The notes under the pieces were generated by a model. The model was not told where the DNA came from, made no database searches, and saw only the letters and a program-made list of their open reading frames with translations. From NCBI RefSeq assembly GCF_011075055.1, contig NC_058150.1, positions 13,607,408-13,671,407 of the forward strand: a stretch of 64,000 nucleotides of DNA. The letters are read 5' to 3'. Numbering within the stretch: position 1 is the first letter of the stretch; each line of letters starts with the position of its first letter. Shown here in pieces: positions 21,651 to 31,944 of this stretch. The translations under genes were made by a program, and so were the position numbers. This DNA is from Mangifera indica. Lineage: Eukaryota; Streptophyta; Magnoliopsida; Sapindales; Anacardiaceae.

Positions 21651-22190
21651 TCATAAAAACAACTCTGGATACTTCTCCTTCATGGTTTGCTCTATTTCCC
21701 AAGTGGCCTGCTCTACCTTTTGGTTTCTCCATATGACCTTTACTAGAGGAATTTGTCGCTTCCTAAGTTGTTTAATTCTTCTATCAAGTATCTGAATCGG
21801 TCTTTCTTTATAATTAAGGTCTTCTGATAACTTAATATCATCTGTATTCATGACCTGAGAATGATCACCAAGGCATTTCCTCAACGGTGAGACATGAAAT
21901 ACATTATGAATCTGATCTATACTTGCCAGTAAGGCTAATCTATAAGCCACTTTACCAACTTTTTCAAGTATCTCATATAGACCAATAAATCTGGGAGCTA
22001 GTTTTCCCTTCTTTCCGAATCTCATCAAATGCTTGAATGGAGCAACCTTTACAAATACAAATTCACCTACATTGAATTCCAAGTCTCGACGTCGGTGATC
22101 TGCATAGCTTTTCTGTCGATCCTGGGCTTGTTTTATTCTCTGTTTGATCAGTTGGACATCATCAATCATTTTCTAAGCCAACTCAGGCCC
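21651..22190 (-). pseudogene. Gypsy integrase C-terminus with chromodomain-like tail
   Basis: The frame 22169-21651 (172 codons) carries the GPY/F-type region (KLAPRFIGLYEILEKVGKVA), the SIDQIHNVFHVSPLRKCLGD segment typical of chromovirus integrases, and a C-terminal chromodomain-like stretch (VKVIWRNQKVEQATWEIEQT). In this group the tail is thought to guide insertion by binding histone marks. The frame begins only because an in-frame TAG, probably from CAG, sits just upstream near 22172; the start Met is not a true start. The end at 21651 is the natural end of the polyprotein, about 36 bp before the LTR. Confidence 0.88.
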
Positions 22191-23170
22191 AAAGGATTGG
22201 GATAACACATCTCTCTCTCCTGTCTCCTCCCAATGAAGAGGAGAACGACACCTCCTACCATATAATGCCTCATAAGGTGCCATTTGAATAGTCGTCTGGT
22301 AACTATTATTATAAGCAAACTCCACCAAGGGTAATATTTCTACCTATGTAGTTTTATGATCTAGACAATAAGCTCTCAACATGTCTTCCAAAATATGATT
22401 AACCCTTTCCGTCTGACCCTCAGTCTAAGGATGATAGGTTGTACTAAATGTCAAATTAGTACCTAAAGATCTTTAGAGACTCTTCCAAAAAATTGATACA
22501 AATCTTATATCACGATCAAATACTATGGTCTTGGGTACACCATGTAATCTAATAATCTCCCTAACATATAATTTCCCTAGTTGATCTATGGTAGTAGTAT
22601 CTTTGATGGGTAGGAAATGAGCTAATTTGGTTAATCTATCAGCAATCACCCAGATAACATTACATCCATTCTGAACTCTAGGGAGTCCACTGATAAAGTC
22701 CATAGAGATATTCTCCCATTTCCATTTTGGAATAGGTAGAGGCTGAAGCAACCCTGAAGGTCTCTGGTGTTTGGCTTTAATTTACTGATAGGTGAGACAT
22801 CTAGTAATAAACTCACCTATATCCTTTTTCATGCCTGACCACCAAAAATGTCTTTTTAAATCCTGATATATCTTTACACCCCAAGAGTGGGTAATGTAAA
22901 GAGAACTATGAGCTTCTGTAAGAATTTTCTGTCTTAATTCAGTTATCTAGGAAACATATACTCGATCTATGAATTTGAGAATTCCATTTGATACTTGAAA
23001 TTTTGTCTCAAGACCCTTTTGAACCTTCTGAATTTTTTGTTGACACCATTCATCTTGTGTCTGAGCCTCTCGAATCTTATCTATGAGAATGGGTTGAATC
23101 TCTAATCTGGCGAGGGTTCCAATCACAAGCTCAATTTGCTCCTAGTCCATATCTCTCTGAATTTCTCTCT
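22191..23170 (-). pseudogene. Gypsy integrase core (decayed)
   Basis: The best piece, 22751-22473, reads PLPIPKWKWENISMDFISGL then VIWVIADRLTKLAHFLPI and LHGVPKTIVFDRDIRF: the first two catalytic Asp residues (D in MDFI, D in FDRD) are visible. Stops interrupt it at about 22752 and 22472. The zinc-binding HHCC region lies upstream around 22800-22900 and is also broken. The third catalytic residue, Glu, is expected past the stop near 22350. Confidence 0.85.
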
Positions 23171-23765
23171 GGACCGTTAATTGTGATATCATTACATTTC
23201 TACTGAGGGCATCTGCAACTACATTAGCCTTGCCTGAATGATACTTAATATCACAGTCATAGTCTTTTACTAACTCTAACAATCGCCTCTACCTCATATT
23301 TAACTCTTTTTTAGTGAAGAAATATCTGAGGCTCTTATTGTCAGTATAAATATTACATTTTACCCCATACAAATAGTGTCTCCAGATTTTCAAAGCAAAA
23401 ATCATCGCTACTAACTCCAAATCATGAGTAAGGTATCGAGTTTCGAATTCTTTCAATTGTCTTGAGGCATATGCTATCACCTTGTCTCATTGCATCAACA
23501 TTGCTCTTAAACCACTGTGTGAGGCATCAGTGTATAAATCATATTTAACTCCCTTATCTGGAAGTGCTAACACCAGAGTAGTAATCAATCTTTTTTTCAA
23601 TTATTGGAAGCTTGCCTCACAAGCTTCTGACCACTGAAATGGCATTGTTTTCTTTGTGAGAGTTGTAAGAGGTTTAGCTAATCTAGCAAATCCTTCCACA
23701 AACCTCCGATAATACCCTGTCAAACCCAAGAAACTACAAACCTCTTTGACTGTCTTTGGTCTCTG
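23171..23765 (-). pseudogene. Gypsy RNase H (decayed)
   Basis: The frame 23480-23289 carries [20 protein letters not shown] then [20 protein letters not shown] and [15 protein letters not shown]: the active-site Glu (LELVA) and Asp (TDNKSL) region is recognisable. The upstream part (RT connection, 23765-23490) is readable with stops. It normally degrades the RNA in the RNA-DNA hybrid. Confidence 0.88.
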
Positions 23766-25181
23766 CTATTCAACTATTGCCTCGATCTTACTGGGATCCA
23801 CGGATATACCCTTTGCTGAAATCACATGCCCTAGAAAGGTAACTCTATCTAGCCAAAATTCACATTTTGAGAATTTGATATACAGTTGTTTCTCTCTCAA
23901 TCTCTGGAGGGTAAACCTCAAGTGTTGTTCACGCTCCTCTCGACTGCAAGAATATACTAAGATATCATCAACGAATACTACAATAAATTTATCCAGGCAG
24001 TCGTGGAATATCCTGTTCATCAAATCCATAAATATCGTAGGGGCATTTGTCAATCCGAACGGTATCACTACAAACTCAAAGTGGTCATACCTCGTTCGAA
24101 AAGTTGTCTTGGGTATATCCTTCTCTGCTATTCTCACCTGGTGATAACTAGATCTCAAATCTATCTTGGAGAAGACCATGGATCGCTTTAACTGATCAAA
24201 TAAATCATTAATCCTGGGTAATGGGTACTTGTTCTTAACTATGACTTTATTTAGCTCTCTGTAATCAATGCACATCCTCATGGACCCATCTTTCTTTTTC
24301 ACAAATAGGATGGGAGCTCTCCAAGGAGAATGGCTCGGTCTGATAAAACCATAATCTAATAACTCTTGAAGCTGCTTTTTCATTTGTAATTCAACAGGGG
24401 CCATTCGATAGGGTGCTCTTGAAATAGGTGTTGTGCTAGGTGTCAACTCTATACTAAACTCAATCTCTCACTCGGGAGCTAATCTCGGTAGCTTACTTGG
24501 AAACATATCTGGAAACTCACATACCACTGGTGTTTCCTCAATAGTTGGGTCTGACTCAACCTTGCTCACTACATGAGCCAAATATCCTGTACACCCATTT
24601 TTCAACATTTTACTAGCTTTTAACATACTGATCATCAAACTCCGGATATGACCCTCACCGAACTCGAATTGATCTCCAATGTCTAGGTTAAATCTCACTT
24701 TCTTTTTTTTACAATCAATTTCAGTTCTGTATCTCCCCAAAATGTCCATCCTTAAAATCATGTCAAAATCTAGCATTTCGAACACAATCAAGTCCACCAG
24801 TAACTGTCGACCCTGAATTATAATACTCTGTCCTAGCAGTATCATCTCACTAATGATTGACCCCTCATCAGACAACTCAATCATAATTCTCTGGGCTATT
24901 CTAACAGGTTGCAACTTTAACCTCTCAAGCAAACTCTTGGCTACAAAACAATGAGTAGCCCCACAATTAACTAAAACATAAATAGGAATATCAAGATAGA
25001 GAATCTGACCCGTGATTGCTGATAGGTTAGCCTCTGTTGGGCCTTGGGTGATCGTATAAACTCTGGTTATGGTCCCTCTTATAGGTTGTTGCTGCTCTAC
25101 TCTCACTAAGGCAGCTGTACAAAAATGAGCAATATATCCAGGCTGACAACATCTGAAACAAACTGTCTGACTTATCAACAC
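23766..25181 (-). pseudogene. Gypsy protease and reverse transcriptase, one in-frame stop
   Basis: A single frame runs from 25181 to 23766 broken only by TGA at about 24465-24467, likely a former CGA. In order: zinc knuckle (about 25119-25160) with the His replaced by Tyr (CFRCCQPGYIAHFC), retroviral-type protease with LVNCGATH at about 24966 where active enzymes have D-S-G, then RT with PHRIDL-type start degraded to [52 protein letters not shown] and the catalytic FVDD at 23994-24005. RT looks intact; the protease has lost its catalytic Asp, so this copy could not process its own polyprotein. Confidence 0.9.
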
Positions 25182-26180
25182 TCTCCTCTATGGTGCTTCC
25201 CACATTTCTAGCAAGCTGGTATCTCAAGTTCTCTTTGTTTCTTTCCACTCTTTCAGTTCTTTTTCATGCCTCTAAACTGGAGAGGTCGTTTACCCTTCCT
25301 ATCTCGATCTAGAGGAGGGTCTCTCTGCGCTGAAACTAAACCACTGCTTATCGGAGGAACTGGCATGGCAGTAGGAGGTGTAACGTTTTACCCTGTGGTC
25401 TGACCAAACCTCCTCCTAACAAAAACCTCTGCCCTTAAAGCTCTATCAAGGGCCTCTGCATAAGTTCTAGGTGGCTGCACCCCGGTTATAACATCTTGAG
25501 CTATCTCTAGATCTAACCCGTACACAAACTTCTATATACGCCCCATTTCTATGGTAGCTATCTCAGGGCATACTGGGACAATTGATTAAACTTCGTGGAA
25601 TATTCTTTTATAGAGTCAGTCCCTTGCACTAGATTGATAAACTCCTGGGCCCTGATACAAGTAATATTGGCACCCCTATACTCTGTCTCAAATCAGCGCC
25701 TAAACTCTGACCATGTCATTTCTGAGACATTGACCATCTCCCTGACTAAGTTCCACCATATTCTTGCCCCTAACGTGAAAAGATAAATGGCATATCTCAC
25801 TCTTTCTTGGTCAGTCATGTCAAACAAAGCCATTGCACTCTCTATTGATTCCAACCACTCTTCAGTTGTTATTGGGTCCCTTGTACCATCAAATTTTTGA
25901 TATTGGTGCATACTAGGGAGGTTGAAAATAGGATGCAACTAAGTCCTCATTGGGGTTGTTGTAGATGCTGAAGTAACCTCCCTCATATCATGTCCCCGGG
26001 TTGGCAGCGTATGCGCAGTCTCACTTCCCTGCGTAGGAGCACCTTTATGCTCTTTCATTATCTATCTGAAAATCTCTCGCACATCATGTGCACTGAGTGC
26101 CCCCTAGGGTACCTAAGGGGCTGCTTCTTCACTTTAGCTCCTCTGAGAGGGATCTACTGGTGTTTGACTCATAGGTCTTG
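25182..26180 (-). pseudogene. Gypsy gag (decayed)
   Basis: The frame 25938-25693 shows the retrotrans_gag core: FDGTRDPITTEEWLESIESA then RVRYAIYLFTLGARIWWNLV and MTWSEFRR. The remaining gag, toward the zinc knuckle at 25160, is readable in pieces with stops. The N-terminal part lies between 25940 and about 26180, also broken. Gag builds the particle in which the element replicates. Confidence 0.85.
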
Positions 26181-26349
26181 AAAATAAACATATTGGTTTC
26201 ATAAAACTCAGCAGGTATAAGGGAAAACTTAACTTATAGTGATCGGCTACGATGGTGGTCAGCATGGCTAGAGGGTATTCTATCTCTGTGTTAATTTGGA
26301 TTACTTTATTTTATTTTAGAAAACATCTTTTGGGTTCCCAAAATCATGA

Positions 26350-26359
26350 TCTGATACCA
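26350..26359 (-). other. Gypsy primer binding site
   Basis: On the minus strand TGGTATCAGA begins three bases after the LTR end ACA (26363), matching initiator Met tRNA. Confidence 0.9.
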
Positions 26360-26362
26360 ATT

Positions 26363-28490
26363 TGTAACACCCCTCCCCAGAAGTGCTACCCACCGAAAGA
26401 GAAATGTTATGAATTAATATCTGGAGCTTCTATATATATATATATTTTTAAAATACTTTAAAATAAACACATCACTAAAAGTGTTTAAAAATTATTCTAA
26501 GAAAACTGAGAGTCCGAAAGCAAACAAAAGATGTATTTACTAGCAAGAAAACTCATCTGAAAGCCTCTGAAAATGTGGAGTAATCATATACACTGTACAA
26601 TCATCCCAAAAAGGTCCAAAAACAACAAGAACATGTGACTATATGCATATAAGATAAACCAGAGATAACTTGCTCCAACCGGATTTACCTACGCTGACCT
26701 GACCCTGCCTCACAGCTACCTCGATCACCTGTACCTGCAATCATGAAAGAAAAGGAAGTGAGTGATAAGAACACTCAGTAAGGGGAAAAAATTAAATAAA
26801 CTATCTCCTTTCCTGTTCTGTCTCACTCTCGGGACTCATCCTCACATCATAACCTCTATAAGAGATTGAAGGGGTAATCTAGTTCATTCTTTACTATTTG
26901 GGTCATACTTTGTCCCATCTGGTATCTATTTGATACTTTCTGAAAGCTAACTATAGGGATTTGACACTTTTCTAAGCTCGAGCTCTCTTTCTTTCTTTCA
27001 CTACACTATTTTTGAATCTAAATTGAGCTCTACTGCGAGCGGACCCTACTAGGGGTCTATATCATACTACGGATGTGTCTTACTGCAAACGTGCCCTACT
27101 GCGGACGGTGTAGTGTAAAGTGCCCCCTCATAGTTTATAGCATGCATGCAGGTCTTATATCTTATTAATTTTGCTTCCATCTAAATTTATTCATAACTCA
27201 CCAGATATTACTCTTGGGACGACCCCTTAATCTTGAGCCTCAAATTCCTTTTCTTGCTTTTCTTTCTTTTTCTTTTCTTCTTTTCTTCTTTTTTTTTTCT
27301 CCTTTCTTTCCTGCCCAAAACTACGAATATTGTTCACAGAACAGTCATTTGGCAAGCAACCTTTTTTTTCATACAATTTAATAGCCCAAACAGTTTCTAA
27401 TTCATACAAGCTATATATCTTTGAAAAGAGGATTCAAAGATCTTTCCAACAAGCTATAATAGCACTCATAATTCAATAGATAAGACAGTCAAAACGTGAG
27501 ATAAAATCAGTGATAAAAACTGCCTCCTCTGATTATTTGGTAAAACAGTCCTTGTGGTTCATGTAATATTTGACAATCCAAATGATCCCCAATTCATGCA
27601 AGCTATATATCACTGAAAGTAGAATTCAAAGAGCTTTCCAAAAAGATATAATAGCACTCATAAATCCTTAGATAAGACAGTCAAAATGTGAGATGAAATC
27701 AGTGGCAAAACTGCCTCCTCTGTTTACTTAATAAAGCAATCCTTGTGGTTCATACAACATTTAACAGTCCAAAGGATCTCCAATTCATACAAGCTATATA
27801 TCATTGGAAAGAAGATTCAAATCTCTTTCCAACAAGATATAATAGAACTCGTAATTCATCAGATAAGGTAGCCAAAACGTGAGATGAATGCAGTGGCAAA
27901 ACTGTAAATATCATGTAACGTTCTGCCATGAACAAAATAACACAAATAGACATCCCAAATGGCAAAACAACATTCCTCAACTTCAAAATCATCATTTATT
28001 ACATAGATCCAAGGAACCAAAAGCCTAAAACATGCAACATATCAAGGATGATTCCCCTTACCTTGTTTCAAGTCAAATCTTTGCAAGTTGGCTTCCTTCT
28101 CTTTGTTTTACTTCTTTTATCACCAAAATCACCTTAAATCAACACCAAAACACACTAACATATTCATATAACATGCATATAGACATAGATAAAGGGAAAG
28201 GAAGGAGATCTTTGGTTACCAAAGCTTCCAAGTGCTTCATTTTCTTTTCTTTTCTTTTCTTTCTTGTCTTCCAAACTCCTTCAAATCCTTCATTTTTCTT
28301 CAAGAAAACAAAGAAAAAGCATGAAGAATGGTGGCTACTGGAATATGGACGGGAAATGATGAAAAAAAAAAAAAAACAAAAGGTACTTGCCCTTGGAAAA
28401 AGCAAAAAAATAAGCAAGAAGACTTCCTTATTTTCTTTATTGACTTTCTCTCCATATATCTCTTTTCTCTTTTTCTTTTTTTTTTCTTTT

Positions 28491-28578
<88 letters not shown>

Positions 28579-28677
28579 TATTTATATACATATATATATA
28601 TATTTTAAAAATGGGAAGTATCTCAAAACAAGGTTAAAAGATGTAATTGCCCCTGAAACATACCCGAGGGTATTACA
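26363..28677 (-). repeat. Gypsy 5' LTR, 2.3 kb
   Basis: Minus-strand LTR starting TGTAATACCCTCGGGTATG at 28677 and ending GGGGTGTTACA at 26363. It holds a long AT microsatellite (28498-28574) and pyrimidine-rich tracts (27245-27310 and 28230-28265). Frames such as 28032-28637 and 28139-28591 are low-complexity by-products, not genes. It is the intact reference for the truncated 3' LTR and for the older solo LTRs in copia-A and copia-B. Confidence 0.93.
28498..28574. repeat. (AT)n microsatellite in gypsy 5' LTR
   Basis: Almost pure AT dinucleotide run of about 75 bp; the counterpart in the 3' LTR is shorter and interrupted. Confidence 0.97.
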
Positions 28678-28741
28678 ATTTTTAAATTGAATTTGAATTT
28701 TATCTCGTCGATCTTGAACTAATTTTTTTGAATTTAAACTA

Positions 28742-29350
28742 CGCCAAAAGACTCATTCTCATCCAAGGTTTGATGTGATTTTAAACTCGCACTCGTTAAC
28801 TTTCAAAAACTCAAAGTCTCACCTAAGAGCTAACTCTATTAAAATTTTCTATTATAATAAGGGTAAAATCATCATTTTAAAAGTAATATTAAAAAATATA
28901 TATTTTTATCTCATTCCCTCTCAGATTTTATAAACTAACAAATTCACTCCTGCTTAAACATTTCCAGTTTTGAAAAGTGACTATTTCCCCTCCACACCTA
29001 GGTTTTTCTCCTTTCCTCTCCAACCACCACTCTATCTCTAGTGACTTCCTCTTCCCACCCATTTTCTTTTGTTCGGCCGGCCATCTCTCACTGTCGAAAT
29101 GGTTGGTAGACTCTCCATGCAATAAGTCTCTTTGTGCGATAAAAAGACAAAAATCTCTTCGTTTGATAAAAAGATATAGATCTCTTTTTTCAACAAAGAG
29201 ACGAATTGTTTTCGTCTCTTCCTCGACGAAGAACTAAGAGGGTAATTGGTAAAAAGGTGGGGTATTTAAAGTGTTTAGTAGTTAAACAAAGACAATTTTA
29301 TCATTATTTAAAATGTTTTATGATACTTTTTTTACCTCTAGATAATTAGT
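28742..29350. mobile_element. Mutator-like element remnant
   Basis: It begins GCCAAAAGACTCATTCTCAT, close to the end of the Mutator-like element at 47820 (GCCAAAGGACTAATTCCTAC), and shares with it phrases such as TTTGAAAARTGAYTATTTCC and CCCCTAGG-like text about 250 bp inside. The right end could not be placed. The plus-strand frame 28977-29237 is not supported as a gene. Confidence 0.5.
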
Positions 29351-30559
29351 CAAAATTGTATGAACTCCCAAAAAAAAATTAACTTTATTAATCTGTGGGT
29401 GCAAAATTTGGTAAAACCAAGAAAAGGGTTACTTGACATGGATCAAAAAGGGGGAAGCAACCATCTTGGATAGAAAGAAAAATTAAAACTGTCAATCCCT
29501 TTCTTTGATTTGTCCTTTCACCATGTGCATCTTCGCCCTCTTTCACATATTCTACCTTTTGTTCATTTATCTATAAGTGCAATTAATTTAATCAAAGATT
29601 AATCCTTCATTATAATTAGTAATTACTAACTGTTTGTGTAAAGGTCAAATGTGTATCTGAGTCGGTGGGGGGAGTGATTGTATTCCGGAATTAACTGGAC
29701 AAATCAACTGAGTCGGTGTATGTGGAGGAGAATCAGTTATGGTAAGTGATGCGATGGGCGGTTATGATCATTAATACTAATCTGTATTAATTATTTCCAA
29801 AACTTGTATTATAAATAAACTTGGGAATGAGAAGGATACCGGCGAGAATTGACCAAAATATGAATTATGAAATAAAATTAAAAAGGCAAGAAGAATATTT
29901 TAGGTTTGTTTGGACTTCCTATCTTTACATGGAAGTTAATTTTTTTAACTTTATTTAAAAAAATAATTGAATAAAGAGGAATACTATTGGGTAAGGAGGG
30001 TGGGGGGAGTGATTGTATTCCGCAATTAGCCGGACAAATCAAATCTCTACTGTAGATTTTTAAAAAAAAAAAGGAACAAAAAATCAATTACAGCATAGCA
30101 CATTCCTGCTAGATATGGAAAGCAAATGAACAAGATACGTAGCATTCCTTCGATGTTAAGAAGCACCCAAAAGTACTACAAAATCCAAATATATTTTCAA
30201 TTGATGACCATAAGAGTTCCCTTTAAGCTGAAGGGGAAGGGGTTCCCTAAAAGCATAGCCAAATTAATCCTGCTATACTTTCAGAAGAAGCAAATCTTCT
30301 CTCTTTTCTGTGCCACGACATTGCTCTGTATATTTTCCATGCCTCTCAAACTTTATTGCCTATAAAAATAGAATTAGAAGAGGACTTGCCTTAAACAGTT
30401 GCAGAGTTGGTGACTGAAAGATTTAGGGGCGGCCGCCTTGTGGGCAGCGCTTTTGGTACATACAATATCTTATTATTGAAAATAAAATATGTATATTAAA
30501 ATAGTATGTATAAATAAACCATTAATAATTTTTTTAGGTAATAACTAAAGAGTATTAAG
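29351..30559. repeat. Intergenic sequence with a 43-bp direct repeat 335 bp apart
   Basis: GTGGGGGGAGTGATTGTATT plus the following 23 bp occurs at 29665-29707 and 30000-30042 with three or so differences. No gene is recognised in this stretch; the frames 29878-30087 and 30126-30365 have no protein-like features. A GC-rich patch GGGGCGGCCGCC occurs at 30427. The target duplication of the next element starts at 30552. Confidence 0.6.
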
Positions 30560-31595
30560 TAGTCTTGGCCACGGTTCATGTTGAAACCGCTGGTTCACGA
30601 TTCGAAAAAATAAAGACCCTGAATCGAAACTGTAATAGGACGGTTTGTAACCGGTTCAGAACCAACGGTTTCGGTTCATGACCCCGGTTTGGAACTGACG
30701 GTTTCGGTTCATGACCCCGGTGTGGAACTGACGGTTGCTGTTCGAAACCAACATTGAATCGTCAATTCTAATACATGATCTTGATTTTATTTTTAAATTA
30801 TTAATTACAATAATTGAAAATTAAAAGAAAGGCTTTGACTTAATTTTCAATTAAGCTTCCTACGTATTTTCTTAGGGTTTAGAAGAATTAATAACTAACA
30901 GTATCCCCTTACCTTATCATTCACCTCCGTTATCTTGACTATTATTTTTCGTCATCGAGCTATCCGTAGTTAAATCAAACGATTCTTCATTGAAGTCCAC
31001 TTTTATATAATAAATAAATTTAATTATATAAATAAATTATATGATTAATTATGAAAGATAATAAAAAATAATTAATAAAATTAATAAAAAATAAAAAAAG
31101 AATTTAATTAAATTTGAGAGAATTTGATTGAAAGATTGAGAGAGTATTAAGAATTGAAAGGATGAGAATGAGAGTAAATGAGAGAGTTTGAAGGATTTAG
31201 TTTGGGAGGGTTGAGAGATTGAATGGATATATATAGGAAAAATAAAAAAAAAAATTAAAAGGAGGAGGTGAAACAAAATTTAGAAAATATGCTAGGACCT
31301 CCCCTGCAAAAGATTTTGAAATATGCAGGACTTGGTCCCTTGCATATTTGTAGGGAACCGTTGGTTCTTATTTTTTTAAATTTAAAAAAATAAAAAAAAT
31401 GCCGATTCAGAAGAATGTAAACCGCTGGTTGATAAATCGGATGTAAACTAGCGGTTTTACGGTTTAAAATTATATAAATTAGAACCGAACCGTTAAAATC
31501 TAGTTTCGGTTTCAGTTGCAATTCTTTCGGTTTTGATTTTATCTGAATTGATTTCGGTTCGATTCATAGGTCAAACCGGCCCATGGCCAAGTCTA
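30560..31595. mobile_element. Non-autonomous hAT-like transposon upstream of the PKS gene
   Basis: Ends are TAGTCTTGGCCACGG and, on the other strand, TAGACTTGGCCATGG: a 15-bp inverted repeat with two differences. It is flanked by GTATTAAG (30552-30559) and GTGTTAAG (31596-31603), an 8-bp target duplication with one change, as expected for the hAT superfamily. Inside, a 33-bp unit with CGGTTTCGGTTCATGACCCC is tandemly duplicated (30665 and 30698), and many AACCGGTT-like palindromes occur near both ends. No transposase is seen. The right end lies about 280 bp upstream of the PKS TATA box. Confidence 0.85.
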
Positions 31596-31603
31596 GTGTT
31601 AAG

Positions 31604-31871
31604 GTATCATCCTGTTAAAATATAATTAGCCAAAAACTTGAAGAGACCGGCGAAAGATAAAGTAGAAGAAAGCGGCGAGAGTAAGTACAAGTGAAGAGCG
31701 CGTTTATTATATCAAATAATCAAGTGATTTCAATATCCCAATTGCAAAGAATGAGAGGGACCAACAAAATTGACTAATGGTCCAAGGGCATTAAAAATCG
31801 CCGCCCGCATTAAATATTGCTGTCCCAAGTGGCCCGAGGATTATACATCACTTGTTAGAATTCAATCAGTC
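31604..31871 (+). promoter_or_regulatory. Proximal upstream region of the PKS gene
   Basis: Between the hAT target duplication and the TATA box. It contains CCAAGTGG (about 31826) and CACTTG (about 31850), both E-box like, and short GC-rich patches (ACCGGCG, GCGGCGAG, GAAGAGCGCG). No H-box or G-box of the classical chalcone synthase promoter was found. The frame starting 31852 begins upstream of the TATA box and is not the gene start. Confidence 0.4.
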
Positions 31872-31879
31872 TATAAATA
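31872..31879 (+). promoter_or_regulatory. TATA box of the PKS gene
   Basis: TATAAATA lies 66 bp before the start codon. The same box, as TATAAA, is recognisable upstream of PKS pseudogenes A and B, which supports the assignment. Confidence 0.8.
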
Positions 31880-31944
31880 AGTCACCCATCATTTCTATAA
31901 GTATCATTGCATTTTCTTTTCTGCCATTCTCCAGTTTCAGCAAG

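Larger units (their letters stand above)
20133..28677 (-). mobile_element. Ty3/gypsy element, Tekay/Del-like chromovirus, 3' LTR truncated
   Basis: Minus-strand element of about 8.5 kb with 5' LTR (26363-28677), primer site, gag, protease, RT, RNase H, integrase with chromodomain-like tail, polypurine tract and a shortened 3' LTR (20133-21614). The domain order with integrase last is that of Ty3/gypsy; the C-terminal chromodomain and the lack of an extra ORF point to the Tekay/Del chromovirus group (inference from family knowledge). The LTRs look nearly identical where they overlap, so insertion was fairly recent, yet all genes carry stops. A candidate flank ATTTT lies at 28678; its partner is lost with the truncated end. 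Confidence 0.92.

Noticed and set aside
28032..28637. 201-codon frame over the gypsy 5' LTR
   Set aside because: It reads Tyr-Ile repeats from an AT microsatellite and lies wholly in LTR sequence; the matching 3' LTR frame differs in length.
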